64,000 nucleotides of DNA from Isosphaeraceae bacterium. Lineage in GTDB: Bacteria; Planctomycetota; Planctomycetia; Isosphaerales; Isosphaeraceae. Positions 26,575-35,415 of this stretch are shown here, in pieces (within the stretch, counting starts at the first letter, position 1; every line of letters starts with the position of its first letter). Under the pieces are notes generated by a model. The model was not told where the DNA came from. It did no database searches and saw only the letters and a program-made list of their open reading frames with translations. Made by a program: the position numbers and the translations under genes. The stretch lies in NCBI GenBank assembly GCA_025356475.1, contig JANXSX010000150.1:1-64000 (forward strand), written 5' to 3'.

Positions 26575-27825
26575 TCAGCTCTTCTTCTTGTCGATGCTCC
26601 ACTGCTTCCAGCTCCGCACCCATGCCACGTCGAAGGAGAAGGAAGCCTGACTGATCGGCTCGACCGAAACACCTGTCACAAGGGGATTGTCGTTCATAAC
26701 CTGAACGGGCTTCGTTGCGGGAGTGATCGCAGTCGTCACGGGAGTTGGGTCGGTGACCGCAACTGTCACCGGCACTGCAACAGGCACGACGACCGGAGTT
26801 GGGACAACCGGGGGAGTCACAATCGGGGCGACCGGAGTCCTGGTCGGAATCGAAACGACTGCAGGAGTCGCAACCGGGACGTTCACAGGAGCGTGGACGA
26901 CGGGAGTCGAATCCGACCCACCCTGCCAGGCGTTGCTGGTGATGAAGTCGATCTTGACGTTTTGGCTGCCGATCGAAGTGGTCTGAGACTTGACGATTTG
27001 ACTACCGATCCTAGCGGTAACTCGGTAGTTGCCTGGCGAGAGCTGCATCTGGTAGCCGCCCGCCGGCGTGGTCTGGGTGGAGGCGGTCACACCCGTTTGA
27101 AGGTCCGTGGCTGAGATGATGACGTCGGATCGACCTTCGCCTGGTGTGTAGAGCTGGTTGTTCGACTTGTCGTCAAAAGCGACCCCCAGCAACGTCGGCA
27201 GCTCGTTCCTCTTGGCTGCGAAGTCCTGGGTCACGACCAGAGGCCCAATTCCTGGCTTGGAGGTCGGAACGATGCCGAACCCAACCGAACTATAGGTATT
27301 GGCGGCGGGAGTACCTGGCTCCTGGATCGTGTTTCGGTGCGGGCTTCCGGCAACACCCCAGTCGATCAGGAATGCCTTGGCGGCATCCGAGACACTCTCG
27401 GAGTAGGCGTAGGTGTTTTCGCCCGTTTTGGAGGTATCTGTCAGGCCGGTTCGATCGATCCGGACCGAAAGAGTCGAGCCGTCCGACCCTGTGTGGGACT
27501 GGGTCCCCATATTGATCTGGTCGACACTCTGTCTGGTCGCCGACTGGCCAAGCTGGTCACTGTAAGCCAAGGGGGGTTGGACAGGAGCCGAAGCGATCTG
27601 GGCTTTAACCTGGTTCAGGTTGACATTATAGAAGTCGACAGTTGCCTGCTGGTCACCGCTCAGGTTCGAGGTTATGACCTCAGCCGCCTTGGGAGGGTCA
27701 GTCCTCGCCAGGTTGACCAATTCGAGCAAGTATTGCGCATCTGCCGAGGGAGCACCGCCGGAGAGAACTTGACGGGTCTCAAGGCTTTCGAGTCGGGGCT
27801 TCTGGCGAAGGTCTGGGCGAGCCAT
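26575..27825 (-). CDS. Secreted CAP (SCP/YkwD-like) domain protein with planctomycete LETRQVLS motif
   Basis: The 416-residue protein starts with RLESLETRQVLSGG, the N-terminal motif found on many planctomycete exported proteins. A CAP domain follows (about 28-220), with QYLLELVNLARTDP, SQSHTGSDG, GENTYAYSES, SPHRNTI and YSSVGFGIV, as in the YkwD group. Next comes a carboxypeptidase-regulatory-like beta domain (about 230-290), then a long Pro/Val/Thr-rich linker (about 305-375). The end is a short tail with KQWSIDKKKS. CAP proteins are extracellular and have varied roles. No neighbours inform the function. Confidence 0.85.
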   Translation of the reverse strand: MARPDLRQKPRLESLETRQVLSGGAPSADAQYLLELVNLARTDPPKAAEVITSNLSGDQQATVDFYNVNLNQVKAQIASAPVQPPLAYSDQLGQSATRQSVDQINMGTQSHTGSDGSTLSVRIDRTGLTDTSKTGENTYAYSESVSDAAKAFLIDWGVAGSPHRNTIQEPGTPAANTYSSVGFGIVPTSKPGIGPLVVTQDFAAKRNELPTLLGVAFDDKSNNQLYTPGEGRSDVIISATDLQTGVTASTQTTPAGGYQMQLSPGNYRVTARIGSQIVKSQTTSIGSQNVKIDFITSNAWQGGSDSTPVVHAPVNVPVATPAVVSIPTRTPVAPIVTPPVVPTPVVVPVAVPVTVAVTDPTPVTTAITPATKPVQVMNDNPLVTGVSVEPISQASFSFDVAWVRSWKQWSIDKKKS

Positions 27826-28631
27826 GGTCCGGGCCTCCGTGCCTCTCTCGAGGCGTACGCCTTGAAGGGCGTAAAATGTATGAGATCAACGAGAGAAACT
27901 GCCTTCAGCCTCTCCCGAACACAATGACGACCGCGTTCAAACTTGAGACAAACTTGGTGTGAGTCGTTTGAAGGGCGGGCTTAACGGAGAACTCGTAATG
28001 CAAGGTGCGTGCCACTCGGAATCCAAGCTACCGAGTAGAAATCGTAAGAGATGAACTGGCATGGAGTTAAAAATCGTATTTTGGGGCGAGAGCAACCTCC
28101 TCAAGGCCTTGGCAATTTCGTCAAGGCCGGTCTTTGGGACATTCTTTTTTACAATCAGACGGCAATTTCAACAACTTGCTACCAAACGAGTTAGAACAAT
28201 CTTTTTCTTTAAGGTTTGCGTCTCGAAACGCTGAAATCGACCATGCTTGGCCTAAACTTGAGTCAACCTTGAAGCCGTCAAGCTCTGAAGCGCAGGATAA
28301 CCGGGTCGGAGAGCGTTATGACCTGACACTCACCTTACGAATATGCTCACGGGTGAATCATGCTCAGAAGCAAAACCTCCTGACCAAACAATCTTCTTAA
28401 AACCATCCAGAATCCCCGAAGTCTTTTATCCCGTATGCCGATAGCGATTTCGTGAAGTGCGACGTTGCGCCCTTTTTACGGGATTGCGGGGAAAAGGGTC
28501 GGGCTTTGCAATCCTCCTGGCCAGACTTGCGGAGTTGATACCCTCGGGGACATGATGGCTTACAATGCACCAAGCGCACGGGCGTGAGCTTGCGGATCGA
28601 TTGTCGCGATGGTCATAGAGAGATCAGACTC
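27826..28631. other. Long AT-richer intergenic region
   Basis: About 800 bases separate the divergent CAP and phosphohexomutase genes. The sequence is more AT-rich than its surroundings. It has short open frames (for example 28134-28400) without ribosome-binding sites or protein character. I see no convincing hairpin, repeat or tRNA. It presumably holds two divergent promoters, but I could not place a -35/-10 pair with correct spacing. Confidence 0.4.
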
Positions 28632-30476
28632 ATGTCGCAGGACCAAACTCAAGACTCGCTGGCGAAGTTGGCTGCGGCGGAATCTGCTGGGAAAATCTCT
28701 CGCTCAGCGGCGACGAATATCCGTGCGTGGTTGTCGGAACCCCCATTTGTGGCATATCGGCCCAAACTCGTTGAGGACATCCAGGCGGGTCAGTTCAAGA
28801 TCCTGGACGATGCCTTCTATGCGACCTTGGAATTCGGCACGGGCGGTCGACGAGGCAAGATGTATCCGGTCGGTACGAATGTCCTCAACATGCGCACAAT
28901 GTCTGAGAGCGCCCGAGGTCTGGCGGACTATGTGACTGCCAGGAAGGGTGCAAGTGCTCTCCGGTCTTGCGTGATCGCTCGCGATAGTCGGCACAACTCC
29001 CCCGAGTTCGCGACCCAGTGTGCCCGAGTCCTCGTGGCCGCAGGATTTAAGATCTATCTATTTCGTGAGATGCGCTCGACGCCTCTGCTTTCGACAGCAG
29101 TCCGCTACCTGAAGTGCGACGCGGGCATCATGATCACCGCCTCGCACAACCCCCCGTCCGATAATGGATTCAAATGTTACGCCGCAACCGGGGGCCAGGT
29201 CGTCCCTCCTGATGATGCCGGGATCATCGCCTGCGTGAAGGCGTTGTCGGACCAGGAAATCCCTGAAGCCGATTACGACCAATCTATCGCCAACGGCTCG
29301 ATTGTGCTGGTCGGAGCGGAGATTGATGACGTCTACATCAACGCCGTGGTCGGTGTCTCAGTGAGCGAGGAACGCGACCTGGGGATCGTCTATACGCCGA
29401 TGCACGGCGTTGGGGAGACCTCGGTTGCCGCCGCCCTGCTGAAGGCTGGGTTTGGGCGACTGAATATCTTGGCGAGTCAGCGGACACCCGATGGGGATTT
29501 CCCGAACATCCCGGGTCACGTCTCGAATCCGGAGATCCCTAAGACGCTGTTCGCCTCGATTGAGGAAGCCAAAACGACCAGCGCTGACCTGGTGCTCGCC
29601 TCCGACCCCGACGCCGACCGCATCGGGGTCGGCCTGCCAGTGACGGGCGATCCCAAAGGCGATTGGACCACGCTTGATGGCAACCAGATTGGTGCGCTTC
29701 TCGCTGCGTTCGTGATCGAAGAAACTAAGGCCGCAGGCAAGCTTACTCCCAAGGATTATATCGTCACTACTCTCGTGACTAGCCAGATGGCCAAGGCGAT
29801 CGCTGCCAAGCATGGGGTTCATACCGAAGACGATTTGCTGGTTGGGTTCAAGTGGATCGGTCAGCGAATCGACCAGGTTGGACCCGCGAATTTCTTGTTT
29901 GGCTTTGAAGAGTCGCATGGTTATATGAAGGGAACTCACGCTCGCGACAAAGATGCAGCCGCTGCAGCCCTCTTGTTCGCAGAATTGGCCGCCAAAGTTA
30001 AGTCGCGGGGTCAGACGGTCCTCGAATATCTCGATGGACTCTACCTCCAGGTTGGCTACTTCGGTGAGTCTCTAATCAACAAAACGATGGAGGGTCGCGA
30101 AGGAGCGGCCCAGATCCAGAAACTCATGGCCGCGTTCCGGACCGAGCCTCCCAAGACGATCGCTGGGCTTGCCGTCACCAAGGTCCACGACTACCAAACG
30201 CATGAAGTCCGCAACCTGGTCGACGGTACGAAGACTCCCTTGCCTGCGCCTTCGGGTGATCTGATGATCTTTCAACTCGACGCCCCCGGGGTCCGCTTCG
30301 CCGCCCGGCCTTCAGGGACCGAGCCCAAGATCAAGTTTTACCTCTTCGATCGCGGTGAGACGATTGGAATCTCTGCTTCTGGTTTGGCCGAGGTAAAGGC
30401 CCAGACGAAGGCAAGGCTCGACCAGATGAGTGCCGACATCGAAAAATACGTGGCAAAGATTCTCCAGGCTTCTTAG
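28632..30476 (+). CDS. Phosphohexomutase (phosphoglucomutase/phosphomannomutase)
   Basis: The 614-residue alpha-D-phosphohexomutase interconverts hexose 1- and 6-phosphates through a phosphoserine. The active-site loop TASHNPPSDNGFK has S172. The metal-binding loop DPDADR (about 327), sugar-specificity loop FEESHGY and phosphate-binding loop RPSGTEPKIKFY are all present. Length fits the longer PGM2/PgcA-like branch. The ATG chosen gives MSQDQTQ with a weak GAGAGA upstream; the frame is open 48 nt further. It is followed after 29 nt by uvrC. Glucose versus mannose preference cannot be read from sequence. Confidence 0.92.
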   Translation: MSQDQTQDSLAKLAAAESAGKISRSAATNIRAWLSEPPFVAYRPKLVEDIQAGQFKILDDAFYATLEFGTGGRRGKMYPVGTNVLNMRTMSESARGLADYVTARKGASALRSCVIARDSRHNSPEFATQCARVLVAAGFKIYLFREMRSTPLLSTAVRYLKCDAGIMITASHNPPSDNGFKCYAATGGQVVPPDDAGIIACVKALSDQEIPEADYDQSIANGSIVLVGAEIDDVYINAVVGVSVSEERDLGIVYTPMHGVGETSVAAALLKAGFGRLNILASQRTPDGDFPNIPGHVSNPEIPKTLFASIEEAKTTSADLVLASDPDADRIGVGLPVTGDPKGDWTTLDGNQIGALLAAFVIEETKAAGKLTPKDYIVTTLVTSQMAKAIAAKHGVHTEDDLLVGFKWIGQRIDQVGPANFLFGFEESHGYMKGTHARDKDAAAAALLFAELAAKVKSRGQTVLEYLDGLYLQVGYFGESLINKTMEGREGAAQIQKLMAAFRTEPPKTIAGLAVTKVHDYQTHEVRNLVDGTKTPLPAPSGDLMIFQLDAPGVRFAARPSGTEPKIKFYLFDRGETIGISASGLAEVKAQTKARLDQMSADIEKYVAKILQAS

Positions 30477-30505
30477 CCCAAAGCCGCTTCCGCAGGGACG
30501 CCTTT

Positions 30506-31843
30506 ATGTCCGACACCCCGCCGATTGCAACCACGGCCCAAACCTGTGCCCAGCAGATCCGCGCCTTTCCGACCTCATCGGGTATCTACCTAATGAAGGA
30601 CGCTCAGGGACGGGTTGTGTATATCGGCAAAGCCAAGAACCTGAGAGCCCGAGCCGCCTCTTACTTCCAGAAGACCGCAGAGGGCGATGTCCGAATCAAG
30701 GATTGGATCGGCGAGGTCGTCGATGTGGATTTTCTCGAAGCTGAGAGTGAAATCGATGCTCTCCTGCTCGAAGCCCGGCTGATCAAGGATATTCAACCAA
30801 GGCACAATGTCGATCTCAAGGATGATAAGTCCTTTCCCTATCTGCAGATCACGACCGGCGAGGACTTTCCCAGAGTCAACTTCACCCGTGAGCCGCTCGA
30901 TAAAGGGGTCAAGCTCTATGGCCCGTTTCCTAGGGCGAAGAGCTTACGAGGTGCGATCCAGGTCCTCCAAAAGATCTTCAAATTCCGCACATGTTCACTC
31001 GATATCCAAGAGGGCGACCCGCGTTGGCGGTGGTTTCGGCCTTGCCTCCTTGCATCGATCAACCAGTGTACGGCCCCGTGCAATCTACGGATCGACCGGG
31101 AGGCGTATCGCAAGGATATCCGACGACTTTGTTTATTCCTGGACGGTAAAAAGGATGCGGTCTTCAAGGAGATGGAAGACGAGATGCGTGAGGCGAGCAA
31201 AGTCCTTCAATTCGAGAAGGCTGCTCGGCTCCGCGACGAACTCAAGTCCTTGCGGTCGATCAAACTCAGGGGCAACCTGAGTGACCACGCCCAGCCCGAG
31301 GTCTTTTACGTTGATCCCCGCAAGGGGCTCAAGGGGCTTCAGAAAGTCCTCAAGCTCGAACACGCACCTCGGACAATCACCGGGGTTGATATTGCCCACC
31401 TTGGAGGGACAGAGACGGTCGGTTCACTCGTCACCTTCATTGATGGCCTGCCATTCAAGCCGGGTTATCGTCGCTACAAGATCAACAGTGTTCGCGGAGT
31501 TGACGACTTCGCCTCGATCCGTGAAGTCGTGAGTCGCCGAATCCAAGGCCTGAAAGAGCGCGACGAACCCTTCCCGGATATCTGGTTGATCGACGGGGGC
31601 AAAGGTCAGTTGAATGCCGCCCTTGAGGCGTTTTCGGTTCTGGGGATCACTCCTCCGACTCTCATCTCGTTGGCGAAGAAGGAGGAAGAGATCTATATCC
31701 CAGGTCGGTCCGACCCGATTGTGCTCGCCAGGCGCTCCTTCTCGCTTCGTCTGCTACAATATGTCCGCGACGAAGCACACCGATTTGCCCAGCATTATCA
31801 TCACATGCTGAGGAAAAAGCGGACGTTGGGCGAAGGTGATTGA
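30506..31843 (+). CDS. uvrC: UvrC-like excinuclease subunit lacking the C-terminal HhH domain
   Basis: UvrC makes the two incisions in nucleotide-excision repair. The 445 residues include the GIY-YIG nuclease (GIY 26-28, YIG 39-41), the cysteine region (PCLLASINQCTAPC), the UVR motif that contacts UvrB (about 205-240), and the RNase H-like second nuclease (GVDIAHLGGTE, LIDGGKGQLNAA, VRDEAHRFAQHYH). Typical UvrC has about 600 residues and ends in a helix-hairpin-helix pair. Here the protein stops just after the RNase H-like domain with no HhH remnant seen downstream. Lineage-specific shortening or Cho-like specialisation are the alternatives. Confidence 0.88.
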   Translation: MSDTPPIATTAQTCAQQIRAFPTSSGIYLMKDAQGRVVYIGKAKNLRARAASYFQKTAEGDVRIKDWIGEVVDVDFLEAESEIDALLLEARLIKDIQPRHNVDLKDDKSFPYLQITTGEDFPRVNFTREPLDKGVKLYGPFPRAKSLRGAIQVLQKIFKFRTCSLDIQEGDPRWRWFRPCLLASINQCTAPCNLRIDREAYRKDIRRLCLFLDGKKDAVFKEMEDEMREASKVLQFEKAARLRDELKSLRSIKLRGNLSDHAQPEVFYVDPRKGLKGLQKVLKLEHAPRTITGVDIAHLGGTETVGSLVTFIDGLPFKPGYRRYKINSVRGVDDFASIREVVSRRIQGLKERDEPFPDIWLIDGGKGQLNAALEAFSVLGITPPTLISLAKKEEEIYIPGRSDPIVLARRSFSLRLLQYVRDEAHRFAQHYHHMLRKKRTLGEGD

Positions 31844-31921
31844 ACGGGTCCGCGAATTTGGTGGGACCACGATTGATCTCTCGGGATTCACCTGCTCCCA
31901 CGACACTTTGAAACGAAGATC

Positions 31922-33823
31922 ATGATCCTGACCTCTGCCAGCGGCCTTGGCCGACAGTTTGCCGGTGATCCTGTGTTCCAGGACCTCAAATTTGAGGTTC
32001 GCGCGGGCGAGCGTATTGGTCTAGTAGGACCCAACGGCGCAGGGAAGACGACCCTGATGCGTCTGTTGGCTCGCGAAGACCAAGCGGACTACGGCCAGCT
32101 TTACATCAGGCCAGGTATTCGGGTCAGCCTGCTCCGTCAACAGCCGGAATTTGGTTCCGACCAGACATTGATCGACGTGGCTCGCTCGGGAATGGGCTCC
32201 TTGATCGATCTCCAGATCGCTCTTGAGGAAGCCGCTCAAGAGATCGCCGAGGCGGACGACGACGCAGACCTTGAACGCGCGACCAAACGCTACACCGAGC
32301 TCCATGACCGACTCGAACACCAGGACGCGTACTCGATCGACCACCGGGTTGAGGAAGTCCTGGGCGGGCTGGCCTTCTCGACGATCGACTTTACTCGACC
32401 TGCACGGACGTTCTCGGGTGGTCAGCAGTCTCGCTTGATGCTGGCAAAACTTCTGCTCGAATCGCCCGACCTCATGCTGCTCGACGAGCCATCCAATCAC
32501 CTCGACATTGCAACGACCACCTGGTTGGAGAGTTATCTCTCCAGGCAATCAGTTGGTATGGTCATCGTCAGCCACGACCGCTACTTCCTCGACCGGGTGG
32601 TCACCAAGATCTGGGAACTCCACAAGGGGAAGATTGACCCTTATCCCGGTAACTACACGCAATACTGGAGACTTCGCGAGGAGAAGGCGAAAGTTCTTCA
32701 GAAGCAGTATGAGAAACAACAAGAATATATCGCAGATCAAGAAGCATACATTCGTAAATACAAAGCGGGTCAGAGGTCGACCCAGGCTCACGACCGGGAG
32801 AAAAAGCTAGCGAGGGTCGAGCGAATCGAACTTGTCTCTCAGATCGTTGGACCTGTCATGGGTTTCGGCGAGGTTGATCGTTCGGGTGATATCGTCATCG
32901 AGTCACGCCACCTCACCAAAGCCTACGATAAGGTCCTCTTCAAGGATTTCAACTTCAGCCTTTTACGCGGCCAGTGCGTCGGTGTCATGGGCCCGAACGG
33001 CGCGGGCAAGTCGACTTTGATCAAGACACTGATCGGTCGAGAGCAGGCCGATTCCGGCGAGGTGAAACTTGGCCATCGCGTGATCGTAGGCTATCATGAT
33101 CAAGGGCTTGAATCGCTCGCCCCGGAGACGACCGTCATCCGCGCTGTCTGGCCCGAGGACGATCCCGATTGGGTTCAAGGCGAGATCCGCGACTTGCTCG
33201 CGAGATTCGGACTGACCGGCGAGATTGTCTTCCAGACGGTTGGCCAATGCTCGGGTGGTGAGAAAGGGAAAGCTGCCCTGGCTCGATTGGCGGCGACCTC
33301 GGCCAACTTCTTGGTCATGGACGAACCGACCAACCACCTCGATATCTGGTCTTGCGAAGCTTTGGAGCGATCCATCAAGGAATTCGAGGGAACGGTCCTG
33401 GTTGTTAGCCACGATCGCTACTTCTTGAATCAGGTGGCCGATCGGTTGATTGTTGTTGCTGATGGCCGGGCCAAGACGATCGAAGGGGATTACGAAACCT
33501 ATCAGCGACTCATTCAACAAGAGTCTGAGGCCGCAGCCGCCAAGGCCGAGCGGGTTGAAGCAAATCAGCCGAGCTCGACAACGAGTCCCAACAAGAGTGA
33601 TAAGAAGAAGCGCAAGTATCCCTATCGCAAGACACCTGAGATTGAACGTGAAATCGCCTCGGTCGAGGTTGAAGTGGCTGAACTCCAGGACGTCTTGGGG
33701 CAGCCGATCACCTGGCGAGATCCCATCAAGGCTCGGGCAACTCAAGATCGGCACGATACGCTTGCTGTCAAGCTCGCGACCCTCTATGAGCACTGGGAAG
33801 AAGCGGTCGAATTGAATTCCTGA
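31922..33823 (+). CDS. ABC-F family ATPase (ribosome-associated type)
   Basis: The 633-residue protein has two complete ABC cassettes and no membrane segments, as in Uup/EttA/ABC-F proteins that act on the ribosome. Cassette 1 shows GPNGAGKTTL (about 38), FSGGQQSRLMLAK and LMLLDEPSNHLD. Cassette 2 shows GPNGAGKSTL, CSGGEKGKAALARL and LVMDEPTNHLD. The linker is highly charged (about 255-310). The C-terminal tail (about 530-633) is a Lys/Glu-rich coiled coil, as in Uup. The start ATG lies 78 nt after uvrC. Confidence 0.93.
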   Translation: MILTSASGLGRQFAGDPVFQDLKFEVRAGERIGLVGPNGAGKTTLMRLLAREDQADYGQLYIRPGIRVSLLRQQPEFGSDQTLIDVARSGMGSLIDLQIALEEAAQEIAEADDDADLERATKRYTELHDRLEHQDAYSIDHRVEEVLGGLAFSTIDFTRPARTFSGGQQSRLMLAKLLLESPDLMLLDEPSNHLDIATTTWLESYLSRQSVGMVIVSHDRYFLDRVVTKIWELHKGKIDPYPGNYTQYWRLREEKAKVLQKQYEKQQEYIADQEAYIRKYKAGQRSTQAHDREKKLARVERIELVSQIVGPVMGFGEVDRSGDIVIESRHLTKAYDKVLFKDFNFSLLRGQCVGVMGPNGAGKSTLIKTLIGREQADSGEVKLGHRVIVGYHDQGLESLAPETTVIRAVWPEDDPDWVQGEIRDLLARFGLTGEIVFQTVGQCSGGEKGKAALARLAATSANFLVMDEPTNHLDIWSCEALERSIKEFEGTVLVVSHDRYFLNQVADRLIVVADGRAKTIEGDYETYQRLIQQESEAAAAKAERVEANQPSSTTSPNKSDKKKRKYPYRKTPEIEREIASVEVEVAELQDVLGQPITWRDPIKARATQDRHDTLAVKLATLYEHWEEAVELNS

Positions 33824-33875
33824 TCAGATTTTCGTATCTCGCCCCAAGACGTTGCTCATTCCGGGAATCGAATCC

Positions 33876-34742
33876 ATGCCCGACGCCTCCAAGGTTGTAA
33901 CCACGGTCCGTCGTGCTGCAAGCCTGTTTCGAAACACCCCAGGACGCAAGGGGTCGGTGGTCCATCTCGACTCGGCTCAAGAGGTCATGGTCGTTGGAGA
34001 CTTGCATGGGAATGTCCCGGCTTTTCGCCAGATTCTCGAACTGGCCGCTCTCACCAAGAACCCCGGTCGGCACCTGGTCCTCCAGGAACTCGTCCACGGC
34101 CCAAGGATGTATCCTAACGATGGGGGCGACAAGTCCCATCAGTTGGTCGATCTTGTCTCTGCCCTCAAGGTCGCGTGCCCGGACCGTGTGCATCTGATCT
34201 TGGGCAACCATGAGCTTTCCGAGCTGACGGGTCGACCGATCGGCAAGAATGGAGTGCCACTCAACGGACTGTTCCGGGCAGGTCTTGATACCGCCTATGG
34301 TGTTTTCGCCGACGACGTGATGGCGGCCTACCACGAGCTCTTCAAGTCTCTCCCGCTGGTGGCTCAGACGCCGAATCGCGTCATGCTTTGCCACACGATT
34401 CCCGAGGCCAAAGAACTCGATCGAATCGATCTCGCTATTCTTAAAGCCGACGAGTGGGCTTTGCCATTCGAGATGAAGCGGGGTGGAGCGGTCTACGCTC
34501 TCACTTGGGGTCGCGATGATTCTACGGAAACGATCAATCGCTTCGCTTCGCTCGTCGATGTCGACCTCTTCGTCACAGGCCATCAGCCCTGCGACCAGGG
34601 ATTCCGGCAGGCAAACCATCGACAAATCATCATCGATGGCACCGATCCCTACCCTGCCTATTGTCTCTTCCCAGCCCAAACTGAAATCACCATTGAGGAT
34701 CTGTTCAACGGGGTCAAACTCGTGCCAATGCATCACTCGTAA
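33876..34742 (+). CDS. Calcineurin-like metallophosphoesterase
   Basis: The 288-residue protein is a PPP-type metallophosphoesterase. Metal-ligand motifs are GDLHGN (about 45-50), a displaced Asp stretch, GNHE about residue 110, CHTIPE, and a final VTGHQPC. It could act on phosphoproteins or small phosphoesters; the substrate cannot be told. The ATG giving MPDASKVV is preferred, with an in-frame TTG eight codons upstream as alternative. The tandem RNA-like units begin about 20 nt after its stop codon. Confidence 0.85.
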   Translation: MPDASKVVTTVRRAASLFRNTPGRKGSVVHLDSAQEVMVVGDLHGNVPAFRQILELAALTKNPGRHLVLQELVHGPRMYPNDGGDKSHQLVDLVSALKVACPDRVHLILGNHELSELTGRPIGKNGVPLNGLFRAGLDTAYGVFADDVMAAYHELFKSLPLVAQTPNRVMLCHTIPEAKELDRIDLAILKADEWALPFEMKRGGAVYALTWGRDDSTETINRFASLVDVDLFVTGHQPCDQGFRQANHRQIIIDGTDPYPAYCLFPAQTEITIEDLFNGVKLVPMHHS

Positions 34743-34761
34743 GGGCTTCGAAATCACATAA

Positions 34762-34870
34762 GCCGACCATGATTGAAAACGTCGACCGGCCACCTCTCCC
34801 GTAGCCGCTTCCGCAATCAATCATGGCCGGCCTAAGACGCAGGCGGTAAGTCTGCCGGGCGACTCACCGC
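34762..34870 (+). ncRNA. Structured-RNA candidate, unit A
   Basis: A 15-position outer stem pairs 34762-34776 with 34817-34831 (one mismatch). Inside it a small hairpin, GGCCAC/GTAGCC, presents the loop CTCTCCC (34794-34800). A second hairpin follows, GCGGTAAGTC (34843-34852) with GACTCACCGC (34861-34870). Unit B, about 130 nt downstream, shares the 15-base core ACCTCTCCCGTAGCC and the layout but has different paired bases in the outer stem. Strand is assumed from the neighbours and the downstream terminator. A DNA repeat rather than an RNA is possible. Confidence 0.5.
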
Positions 34871-34891
34871 AATTCTAACTCTGAAACTAAA

Positions 34892-34992
34892 CCTGCCAGG
34901 ATCGTCAGTCTCGGCGAGCTACCTCTCCCGTAGCCACTCTGAAAATCGATCCTGACAGGCTTAAGTCTGCGGATGACCTATGGAGGTCACCG
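34892..34992 (+). ncRNA. Structured-RNA candidate, unit B
   Basis: The outer stem pairs 34892-34904 with 34947-34959 (13 positions, one mismatch). The inner hairpin GCTAC/GTAGC carries the same CTCTCCC loop (34923-34929). A second hairpin pairs CGGATGACC (34970-34978) with GGTCACCG (34985-34992), with one bulged A. TAAGTCTGC occurs here (34962-34970), in unit A (34847-34855) and once more at 35137-35145. The stems differ in sequence from unit A yet keep pairing, which favours selection on structure. Confidence 0.5.
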
Positions 34993-35000
34993 TATGAGAC

Positions 35001-35041
35001 AGGGCGAGCGGGGGGGTCGTGCGAGGCAACCCGCTCGCCCT
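35001..35041 (+). terminator. Strong hairpin closing the RNA-like region
   Basis: A perfect 12-bp stem pairs AGGGCGAGCGGG with CCCGCTCGCCCT around a 17-nt loop, followed by only a short T run. It probably ends transcription from the phosphoesterase gene or the RNA units. The weak T-tract leaves intrinsic termination uncertain. Confidence 0.6.
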
Positions 35042-35415
35042 TTGGCGGTAAGTAAAACTGGACCGAAGTCCCGGATCACCGTCGCCATTGGGGTGGCTCA
35101 GTTCAGGACCATTTCCTGAACGTATATTAGTGCGACTAAGTCTGCAACTGAATGATCTCTTCACTCACATTGCATCTCGTCATCAACGCTTTACACAGAA
35201 AGCATGAGGCGTGCCAAAGCCCGGCGTACCTGACGTAAGAATTCTGGAATCACGACTCAAAGTCTTTGCAAAAAACAACTTAGACGCGATAGAATTTTCC
35301 ACTGCCGGTCGTGAAGGCCTGGGAGTCGACCACTTCGCCCTCAGGTGTACCCCCCAAAGGGTCGAAAAACCGTGCATTGCTGCCCGCAGAATGTGCATGT
35401 CGAGGAATTTTTGGA
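35042..35415. other. Intergenic region with a short perfect hairpin
   Basis: I see no gene here. A perfect 8-bp hairpin, GTTCAGGA-CCATT-TCCTGAAC, lies at 35101-35121, followed by a third TAAGTCTGC. It may be a decayed third unit of the structured repeats. The ribosome-binding site AGGAA of the next gene is at the right end. Confidence 0.4.

Noticed and set aside
28134-28400. An 88-codon frame in the long intergenic region
   Set aside because: No ribosome-binding site, no recognisable protein pattern and AT-rich non-coding-like composition.
28540-28580. TTGATA and TACAAT as a promoter for the phosphohexomutase gene
   Set aside because: The spacing is 20 nt, too long for a housekeeping -35/-10 pair.
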